Positions 1-5,858 of a stretch of DNA of 9,112 nt are shown here, in pieces. The stretch's first letter is position 1, and every line of letters starts with the position of its first letter. The notes below the pieces were generated by a model that saw nothing but the letters and a program-made list of their open reading frames with translations, was not told where the DNA came from and made no database searches. Source of the DNA: Candidatus Binatia bacterium (lineage in GTDB: Bacteria; Desulfobacterota_B; Binatia; UBA9968); the NCBI GenBank assembly GCA_025922795.1, contig JAICHC010000072.1:1-9112 (forward strand). Direction: 5' to 3'. The translations under genes were made by a program, and so were the position numbers.

Positions 1-161
1 AACTGATTGCGCGCATGAACGAGCTGAAAAGTTTAACCCCGCTGTTGCGCGCTCTGAGCGGTGCGAGCGTCAAACGGATCCAGAGCCGAAACCCTCGGGA
101 GCGGAATCGCAAAGAGTTGAACCGCAGAGAACGCAAAGGACGCAAAGGAAGCCAGTCGTGA
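1..161 (+). CDS. Possible 3' end of an upstream gene, product unknown
   Basis: The frame beginning at base 3 is open from the window edge to a TGA at 159-161, about 52 codons. The first 35 or so codons favour G or C in the third position, as the real genes here do. They would encode a helical stretch (around LIARMNELKSLTPLLRAL), so this may be the C-terminus of a protein that starts outside the window. The last 14 codons are very basic (NRRERKGRKGSQS) and come from the short tandem repeat at 121-148. A repeat may therefore have replaced or extended the original C-terminus. No family is recognisable. Frame 2 is also open to about base 199, so the call is uncertain. Confidence 0.35.
   Translation, partial: LIARMNELKSLTPLLRALSGASVKRIQSRNPRERNRKELNRRERKGRKGSQS
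121..148. repeat. Short tandem repeat, ACGCAAAGG type
   Basis: Two exact copies of ACGCAAAGG lie back to back (131-139, 140-148). They are preceded by a diverged copy, ACCGCAGAG, at 121-129. From general familiarity, strings built from CGCAGAG and CGCAAAGG units recur between genes in many environmental bacterial genomes, but I could not check that here. The repeat sits at the end of the possible upstream reading frame and just before the inverted repeat at 186-278. Confidence 0.5.
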
Positions 162-185
162 GGAGAATTCGGAGTGTTCCGGTAT

Positions 186-278
186 GTCATGCTGAATGAA
201 CGTGAAGCGTCTGCTTTCGCGGTTGTGCCGGTTGAAAAGAAAAAGCAGATTCTTCGTCGTAAGACTCCGCAGAATGAC
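186..278. repeat. Large imperfect inverted repeat between genes
   Basis: The left arm, 186-217, reads GTCATGCTGA, then GTGAAGCG and TCTGCTTT. The right arm, 242-278, read on the other strand gives GTCATTCTG, then GACGAAGAA and TCTGCTTT. The outer GTCAT and inner TCTGCTTT blocks pair exactly, the middle pairs only partly, and a loop of about 24 bases separates the arms. The right arm resembles the GTCATTCTGAGC...GAAGAATCT motif that I recall as a dispersed repeat in environmental genomes, including some acidobacteria and chloroflexi. It could be a REP/MITE-like element or a folded RNA segment. It has no transposase and no T-run to suggest a terminator. The rest of the 162-370 gap holds nothing else I can support beyond the ribosome binding site of the next gene. 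Confidence 0.5.
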
Positions 279-370
279 AGATGGTAGTAAAGCCACCGGC
301 GGAGTTAAGAACGTACAATTCCGTGAGCTGAAACAGCTTTGAAGCAAGGCAAAAGGCGGAAGTAAACAAA

Positions 371-1741
371 GTGGAGCCGTATTCGCACGTCATTGGTCGT
401 TTCGCCGGCGGTCTAAAATTGACCGATGTACCGCCGGCCGTCGTCGACAAAGCCAAACTCGTTTTTCTCGATACCCTGGGAATTGCGCTGGCGTCGTCGA
501 CGATGGATTTCGGCGCAATGGTGACCCGAGTGGCGCAACGGCTCGGCGGCTCGCAGCACAGTTTGCTGCTCGGTTCCTCGATCAGAGTTGCCGCGGCCAA
601 TGCCGTGATCGCCAACGGCACCTTGGCGCACGGTCTGGATTACGACGATACGCTCGAGGAAGCGATCGTCCACACCGGCTCCTGCGCCTGGATGACCGCG
701 CTGGCCGTGGGCGAGGAGGTCGGCGCGAGCGGCGCGGCGGTGCTCGAAGCCGCAATCGCCGCTACGGAAGTGCTGTGTAAAGTCGGATTGGTGGCACCCG
801 GCAAGTTTCACGCGCGCGGTTTTCACCCGACTGCGCTTTGTTCGACGTTCGGCGCCGCGGCAGCGGCGGGTAAGCTCTACGATCTCGACGGCAGTCAGTG
901 GTCTGATGCGCTTGGTCTGTGCGGCAGCCAGAGCTCGGGAATCATCGAATATCTCGCCGACGGCACCTGGACCAAGCGGCTACACCCGGGGTGGTCGGCG
1001 CATGGCGGCGTGATCGCGACTCTGCTCGCTCGCGAAGGCTTCCGCGGCCCGGCCAAAGTGTTCGAAGGGACGCACGGATTTTTCAGCGCGTTCGGTGGCA
1101 GGAACGAATATCGTTACGAGAAAATTCTCGAACTCGGCAAAGTGTGGGAAATTCCCCGCCTGACGTTTAAGTCCTATCCGTGCGGCTCGATTTCCCACCC
1201 GTACATGGATTGCGCGCGCAAAATCAAACAACAGTATGCGCTCGACCCGGAACAAATTAGCGAAGTCATCTGCCGCACGGCGGAAGGGCCGGTGCACCGG
1301 CTCTGGGAGCCGCTCGCCGACAAACAGAGACCGGTGAGTTCGTACGGCGCGAAATTCAGTCTGCCGTACAGCATTGCGATCATGCTCATGCGCGGCCGGG
1401 CCGGCCTCGAAGAATTCAGCGATCAGGCGATCGCAGATCCGGCCGTCCTCGCGTTGGCGAAAAAGGTGCGCTATGAGCTGGATCCGACGATCGATTACCC
1501 GCGCCATTTTTCCGGACATGTAAAGGTCAAGATGAATGACGGATCGGTGCTCGAGGAAAATCAGCCGCATCCGCGAGGCGGATTGGAAGACCCGTTGCCG
1601 CCGCAGGAAATCGCGGCGAAGTTTCGCGCCAACGCTTCCTTGGTCCTGTCGGCAAGCCGGGTCGAGCAGATCGTCGACGCGGTAAACCGGCTCGAGCAGA
1701 TGCCGGCGATCGCGATATTGACTGAGCAGCTAATTTCGTAA
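371..1741 (+). CDS. MmgE/PrpD family protein
   Basis: This 456-residue protein has the usual length for the MmgE/PrpD family, which includes 2-methylcitrate dehydratase (PrpD) and cis-aconitate decarboxylase. These cytoplasmic enzymes dehydrate or decarboxylate small tricarboxylic acids, but many members have no known substrate. Family hallmarks visible are AHGLDYDDT at 86-94, His101, RGFHPTA at 149-155, KRLHPGWSAHGG at 202-213 and FKSYPCGSISHPYMD at 266-280. The start is GTG at 371. An in-frame TGA at 329-331 rules out a much longer protein, no ATG or GTG lies between, and AGGCGGA at 354-360 gives a ribosome binding site. It lies 75 bp upstream of an ABC importer on the same strand, so it may act on the imported compound. 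Methylcitrate cycle genes (prpB, prpC) are not in view, so I do not call it prpD. Family assignment is firm and the substrate is open. Confidence 0.9.
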   Translation: MEPYSHVIGRFAGGLKLTDVPPAVVDKAKLVFLDTLGIALASSTMDFGAMVTRVAQRLGGSQHSLLLGSSIRVAAANAVIANGTLAHGLDYDDTLEEAIVHTGSCAWMTALAVGEEVGASGAAVLEAAIAATEVLCKVGLVAPGKFHARGFHPTALCSTFGAAAAAGKLYDLDGSQWSDALGLCGSQSSGIIEYLADGTWTKRLHPGWSAHGGVIATLLAREGFRGPAKVFEGTHGFFSAFGGRNEYRYEKILELGKVWEIPRLTFKSYPCGSISHPYMDCARKIKQQYALDPEQISEVICRTAEGPVHRLWEPLADKQRPVSSYGAKFSLPYSIAIMLMRGRAGLEEFSDQAIADPAVLALAKKVRYELDPTIDYPRHFSGHVKVKMNDGSVLEENQPHPRGGLEDPLPPQEIAAKFRANASLVLSASRVEQIVDAVNRLEQMPAIAILTEQLIS

Positions 1742-1803
1742 TAATGGCTCCGCCGTAGGTGGTGTTGGGATCGAATGACTAATCGAGTGCTTCAATCGCG
1801 TGC

Positions 1804-1811
1804 AGAGGAGG
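1804..1811 (+). promoter_or_regulatory. Strong ribosome binding site that sets the start of the binding-protein gene
   Basis: AGAGGAGG lies five bases before the ATG at 1817. This favours 1817 over the in-frame ATG at 1775, which would put 14 residues (MTNRVLQSRAEEAF) in front of a complete signal peptide. Confidence 0.8.
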
Positions 1812-1816
1812 CGTTT

Positions 1817-2839
1817 ATGAAAAAGTCCGTGGTTTGTTTGATTACACTGATATCGTCTTTAGCCCTGACGTCGATGCTGGCGGCCCAAGACGCGGCCCTG
1901 GTACAGGCGGCGAGAAAGGAAGGCAAGGTCGTTTGGTACACCTCGCTCGCGTTGCCGTCCTCGACTGCGATCGCTCATTTTTTTGAACAGAAATACAAGG
2001 GGATCACGGTGGAAGTGCACCGCACCGGTTCGCAACGCGTGCTGCAACGGGTCATGCAGGAAGCCACCGCCGGAATCAAGAATGGCGATATCATCCATAC
2101 CTCCGATGCCGGCCATTTCGAGCTGCTCAAGGCCAAAAACTTGTTGTTGAAATACACGCCCCAAGGGGTAGCCCCGTTCCCCGACGGATTCAAAGATAAA
2201 GCCGGTTTTTACTACGGCATGCGCGCCACGCTTTCGGTGATCGCGTACAATCCCATGACCGTTCCCGACAAGGATGCGCCGAAGACCTGGAAGGATCTGC
2301 TCAATTCAAAATGGAACGGCAAAGAGGTCACCGCCCATCCCGGTTATAGCGGCATTATCATGACCCACGTGCTGGCCCTGGTGAACGCGTACGGCTGGGA
2401 TTACTTTCGCGATCTGGCGAAAAACAAATTACACATCGTCCAGTCGGCCAATGATCCGGCCGGCGTTGTCGCGTCGGGGGAGCGGCCGATCGGTGTCAAC
2501 GGGGCGGAATATTTCTATTATAAGACTTTAAAGCAGGGAAACCCGATCAAGATCGTTTATCCGAAAGAAGGCGTTCCACTGATCGTTTCGCCGGTGGCGA
2601 TCGCCAAAGACGCGCCTCATCCGAATGCCGCCAAGCTTTTCACCGAGTTTATTTTCGCCAAGGAGTCGCAGCAGTTGCTGGCGGACAAAGAGGGTCTTTA
2701 TACCGGCCATCCGGACGTTACCTATCCGTCCGACAAACCCAAGCTCAAGGAGTTGAAACTTCTGCCGGCGGATGCCGACGAGCTCGAAAAGCGCAACGCC
2801 GAGATCAAGAAACGTTTTGTCGAGTATTTCGGCGCGTAA
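1817..2839 (+). CDS. ABC transporter substrate-binding protein, iron(III)-type family
   Basis: From the ATG at 1817 the protein has 340 residues. It starts with a clear Sec signal peptide: MKK, a hydrophobic core, then LAA|QD with likely cleavage after Ala23. The mature part opens with a segment leading into GKVVWYTSLALPSS, typical of type 2 periplasmic binding proteins related to FbpA/AfuA (extracellular solute-binding protein). It would capture a ligand in the periplasm and deliver it to the permease encoded 19 bp downstream. A tyrosine-rich patch (EYFYYK, residues 231-236) lies about where FbpA proteins carry their tandem iron-binding tyrosines, but the alignment is ambiguous. The same fold binds thiamine, spermidine, aminoethylphosphonate and organic anions. 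No lipobox is seen, so it should be a free periplasmic protein, implying a Gram-negative envelope. The family is well supported and the ligand is not. Confidence 0.88.
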   Translation: MKKSVVCLITLISSLALTSMLAAQDAALVQAARKEGKVVWYTSLALPSSTAIAHFFEQKYKGITVEVHRTGSQRVLQRVMQEATAGIKNGDIIHTSDAGHFELLKAKNLLLKYTPQGVAPFPDGFKDKAGFYYGMRATLSVIAYNPMTVPDKDAPKTWKDLLNSKWNGKEVTAHPGYSGIIMTHVLALVNAYGWDYFRDLAKNKLHIVQSANDPAGVVASGERPIGVNGAEYFYYKTLKQGNPIKIVYPKEGVPLIVSPVAIAKDAPHPNAAKLFTEFIFAKESQQLLADKEGLYTGHPDVTYPSDKPKLKELKLLPADADELEKRNAEIKKRFVEYFGA

Positions 2840-2858
2840 GACCAAGTAGCCGCATTGC

Positions 2859-4586
2859 ATGGCTGTTTCTCAAACAGGCACGCTTGATCGAGCCGGCCAC
2901 ACGGGTCGGTCCGCCTGGCGTTTTAAGGATCCGACTCTGCCGGTTTGGGTCGGCGCCGCGCTGCTGCTCGTTTTTTTGATGCTGCTACCGCTCGGCGCGA
3001 TTTTTCGCGCCAGTCTGTGGGATGACGCCGGCCTGACATTCAATAAATATCTCGAAGTCTTTACCAACGAGCAATTTCTCAAAGCGATCTGGAATACCCT
3101 GATCATTTCCATCTGGGTGGGCGTGATCGCGGTGATTATCGGTGCGCTGCTCGCCTGGCTGGTGACGCGCACCGATTTGCCCTGGAAAAAACCGATCCGC
3201 GCGCTGGTGATGGCGTCGTTCGTGACGCCGCCTTTTTTGGGCGCGTTTGCGTGGACCTTGCTGGCCGGGCCCAATGCCGGCGCATTGAATAAGCTTTACC
3301 GCTTTGTGACCGGCTCCGAAGAGGCGCTCTTCAATATTTTCACGATGCCGGGGTTGATCTTCGTCATGGCGCTTTACAGCTTTCCCTACGTTTTCTCGAT
3401 GATCGCCAACGTGTGCGAGCTGATCTCGTCGGATCTTGAAGACGCGGCGGAGATTCTGGGGGCGAACAAATGGCGGATCGCCTGGACTGTCACATTTCCG
3501 CTCGCCATGCCGGCGCTGATCGGTGGCTTTATTCTGGCTTTTCTCCACTCGCTTTCCCTTTTCGGCGCGCCGGCAATTCTCGGCTTGCCCGCCGGCCTGC
3601 ACACGATTACGACCCAGATCTGGGCGCTGTTTCAATATCCGCCGCGCTTGGATATGGCGGCGGCGTTTTCCGTACCGCTGCTGTTAGCGACGATGGTGTT
3701 GATTGCCGCGCAAAAAAAGATTCTCGGCCGGCGCGGCTTTAGCACAGTCGGCGGCAAGGGCGGTCAGAAGCGCTTGATCCGGCTCGGCTGGCGACGAGTT
3801 CCGGTGCTGGTTATCGTGTTTGGCATCCTGTCGCTTTCGATCTTCTTGCCCTACTGGATCCTGCTGAAGGCGGCGCTTTCGAAGGCCTGGGCGATGCCTT
3901 TGACCTGGGATAATTTTACGCTGAACAATCTTTCCTTTGCCTTTTTCCAATACGACGATACCAAGTTGGCGATCTACAATACTTTTAAATTAGGGATCCT
4001 GACGGCGACCCTGGGCACGCTGCTGGCGACCTTGATCGCCTACATCACCAACCGCAATCTTTTCCGCGGCGCGCGTTACCTGACTTTCTTCGCGCTCGCC
4101 CCGCTCGTGATTCCGGGCATCGTTCTCGCGGTCGGCCTGTTCATCGCCTACACGCGGCCGCCTCTGATGCTTTACGGCACGGTGTGGATTCTTTTCGTTG
4201 CCTACCTGACCAAAGAAATGCCGATCGGCTTTTCCCAGGCGGAGTCGACCTTCAAGAGCATTCATCCCGAACTCGAAGATGCCAGCCGGGTCATCGGCGC
4301 CAACCGGCTCACGACGCTGTTGGATATCACCGCGCCGCTGGCGCGCTCCGGATTGATCGCCGCCTGGTCGTTTATTTTTATCGGCTGCATCCGCGAGCTG
4401 AGCGCGTCGATCCTGCTGTTTGCGCCGAAGTCGAAGGTTGTCTCTGTGGTTATTTTTGATCTCAAGGAAGAAGGTCAAGTGGGTGTCATCGCCGTGTTGG
4501 GAATTCTTTTACTGGTCGTGTCCTTTGCGGTGATCCTCACGGTCCAGTGGTTCGCCGGACGCGATCCGGTGGCGACGCGCGAATAG
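2859..4586 (+). CDS. ABC transporter permease, two fused membrane domains (FbpB/AfuB type)
   Basis: This 575-residue inner-membrane protein holds two binding-protein-dependent permease domains in one chain, the arrangement known from ferric iron permeases FbpB, SfuB and AfuB. The first half begins with a membrane segment at about 28-52. Its EAA loop, which docks with the ATPase, is at 194-214 (EDAAEILGANKW, ending in FPLAMP). A charged, glycine-rich linker at about 286-312 joins the halves. The second half starts with a membrane segment at about 313-338 and has its own EAA loop at 473-493 (EDASRVIGANRL). About twelve membrane segments are expected in total. Because the two halves form the whole channel, no second permease gene is needed. 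The ATG at 2859 has only a weak upstream binding site, and the gene sits 19 bp after the binding protein and 3 bp before the ATPase. Substrate is undetermined. Confidence 0.92.
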   Translation: MAVSQTGTLDRAGHTGRSAWRFKDPTLPVWVGAALLLVFLMLLPLGAIFRASLWDDAGLTFNKYLEVFTNEQFLKAIWNTLIISIWVGVIAVIIGALLAWLVTRTDLPWKKPIRALVMASFVTPPFLGAFAWTLLAGPNAGALNKLYRFVTGSEEALFNIFTMPGLIFVMALYSFPYVFSMIANVCELISSDLEDAAEILGANKWRIAWTVTFPLAMPALIGGFILAFLHSLSLFGAPAILGLPAGLHTITTQIWALFQYPPRLDMAAAFSVPLLLATMVLIAAQKKILGRRGFSTVGGKGGQKRLIRLGWRRVPVLVIVFGILSLSIFLPYWILLKAALSKAWAMPLTWDNFTLNNLSFAFFQYDDTKLAIYNTFKLGILTATLGTLLATLIAYITNRNLFRGARYLTFFALAPLVIPGIVLAVGLFIAYTRPPLMLYGTVWILFVAYLTKEMPIGFSQAESTFKSIHPELEDASRVIGANRLTTLLDITAPLARSGLIAAWSFIFIGCIRELSASILLFAPKSKVVSVVIFDLKEEGQVGVIAVLGILLLVVSFAVILTVQWFAGRDPVATRE

Positions 4587-4589
4587 ATC

Positions 4590-5675
4590 ATGGCGATCGT
4601 CTCGATAAGAGGGCTTAGCAAAAAATTCACCGAGACCGCCGCGGTCGATGATCTTGATTTGGAAATCGGCGACGGAGAATTCGTCTCGCTGCTCGGCCCT
4701 TCCGGCTGCGGCAAAACGACGACCTTGCGCTTGCTCGCGGGCTTCCTGCAGCCGGATGGCGGCGAAATCCGTGTCGGCGGCGAAGTGATTTCGTCTCCGA
4801 CAATGGTAGTGCCGCCGGAGCGGCGCAACATGTCGATGATCTTTCAAAGCTACGCGGTATGGCCGCATATGACCGTGGCGCAGAACGTCGCCTATGGACT
4901 CAAGTTCAAAAAACTGGCGAAACAGGAAATCGACGCGAAAGTGAACAAGCTGCTCGGTGTGGTGCACCTGGCGGAATTAAAGGATCGCTACTCGGCTGAG
5001 CTGTCCGGCGGGCAGCAACAACGGGTGGCGCTCGCGCGTGCACTGGTTGTGGAGCCGCAGATTCTTCTGATGGACGAGCCGCTGAGTAATTTGGACGCCA
5101 ACCTGCGCGAAGAGATGCGTTTCGAGATCCGCCGTTTGCACGAAGAATTCAAAATTACCACGGTCTATGTCACCCATGACCAAGCCGAGGCGATGGCGAC
5201 CTCCGATCGCATCGCAGTGCTCGATCATGGCCGGTTAATTCAGGCGGGGTCCCCGGCGGAAATATTCAATCGGCCGAAAACGCGGTTTGTCGCCGAATTC
5301 GTCGGCAAGGCGAATATTCTTAGCGGCCGCTGGGATGGCGACGGCCAGTTATTGCTATCGGACGGCATAAAGATCCGCTTGGCCGGCGGTGATCTTCTGG
5401 AGCGCTCGAGCGCCGTCTCGGTGTGCCTGCGGCCGCACAACATCGCGCTGATCGCCGACGATGCCGAAGCGCGCGCGATGGCCGAGCGCAGCTACAACGT
5501 TTTTCCCGGCACCATCGGGCGCTCCATCTATTTCGGCGACGCCGTCGATTATACCGTCGATCTCGCGTCGGGGGCATCGTTGCGAGTTATCGCTCCGCCA
5601 TCCCAAAGATTCTCGCCAGGCCAAACGATCTACGCCGCAGCCCATCCCGATCATTGCGTCGTTGTGCGCGACTAG
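4590..5675 (+). CDS. ABC transporter ATP-binding protein (FbpC/PotA type)
   Basis: This 361-residue ATPase powers the importer from the cytoplasmic face. All nucleotide-binding motifs are intact: Walker A GPSGCGKTT at 36-44, Q-loop Gln86 in FQSYAVWPHMTV, signature LSGGQQQR at 138-145, Walker B ILLMDEP at 158-164, D-loop SNLD at 166-169 and switch His196 in VTHDQAEAMA. Residues from about 235 to the end match the length and style of the TOBE regulatory domain found in iron, polyamine, maltose and phosphonate transporters of this subfamily. The ATG follows the permease stop codon by 3 bp with no clear ribosome binding site, suggesting translational coupling. It is probably the last gene of the unit, since a palindrome follows directly and the next gene is unrelated. 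Function as an importer ATPase is secure. The substrate cannot be read from this subunit. Confidence 0.94.
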   Translation: MAIVSIRGLSKKFTETAAVDDLDLEIGDGEFVSLLGPSGCGKTTTLRLLAGFLQPDGGEIRVGGEVISSPTMVVPPERRNMSMIFQSYAVWPHMTVAQNVAYGLKFKKLAKQEIDAKVNKLLGVVHLAELKDRYSAELSGGQQQRVALARALVVEPQILLMDEPLSNLDANLREEMRFEIRRLHEEFKITTVYVTHDQAEAMATSDRIAVLDHGRLIQAGSPAEIFNRPKTRFVAEFVGKANILSGRWDGDGQLLLSDGIKIRLAGGDLLERSSAVSVCLRPHNIALIADDAEARAMAERSYNVFPGTIGRSIYFGDAVDYTVDLASGASLRVIAPPSQRFSPGQTIYAAAHPDHCVVVRD

Positions 5676-5693
5676 GGCGCAGCATGCTGCGCC
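5676..5693. repeat. Perfect 18-bp palindrome right after the ATPase stop codon
   Basis: GGCGCAGCATGCTGCGCC is its own reverse complement and begins at the base after the TAG stop. Flanks CTAG and GCTAC extend the symmetry imperfectly. As RNA it could fold into a 7-bp GC stem with a CATG loop. No T-run follows, so an intrinsic terminator is doubtful. It could protect the 3' end of the transporter mRNA, or be a dispersed repeat: GTAG-type flanks around GCGCAGCATGCTGCGC are familiar to me from intergenic regions of environmental genomes (recall, not checked). The rest of the spacer to 5858 holds a 10-bp palindrome, CAAGCGCTTG (5777-5786), and no gene. Confidence 0.7.
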
Positions 5694-5858
5694 GCTACAT
5701 TGAAAGAGCGCACGCGCACGGCAGTCAAGTGATCAACAAGCGTAATTGCGGCTCGATAAGCGCAGAAGTCTGCCGTCAAGCGCTTGCAAGAGCCGGCGCA
5801 GCGACTCATGACCGCGTGAACTTGCCGCCAAGAGCTTCTCTGATTAGACTGCAGAAAT

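Noticed and set aside
326..338. Small hairpin AGCTG-AAA-CAGCT before the MmgE/PrpD gene
   Set aside because: A 5-bp stem is common by chance and lacks a proper T-run for a terminator.
1775..1816. Upstream start codon giving the binding protein 14 extra residues
   Set aside because: The strong ribosome binding site at 1804-1811 and a complete signal peptide beginning at 1817 favour the downstream ATG.
2985..3635. 216-codon minus strand frame inside the permease gene
   Set aside because: It is antisense to strongly conserved permease motifs and is very rich in Arg, Gln and His, as expected for a shadow frame.
5822..5849. Possible sigma-70 promoter for polA (TTGCCG, 16 bases, TAGACT)
   Set aside because: Only about four of six bases match in each box, and it would put the transcript start almost at the ATG. 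Too weak to list as a feature.
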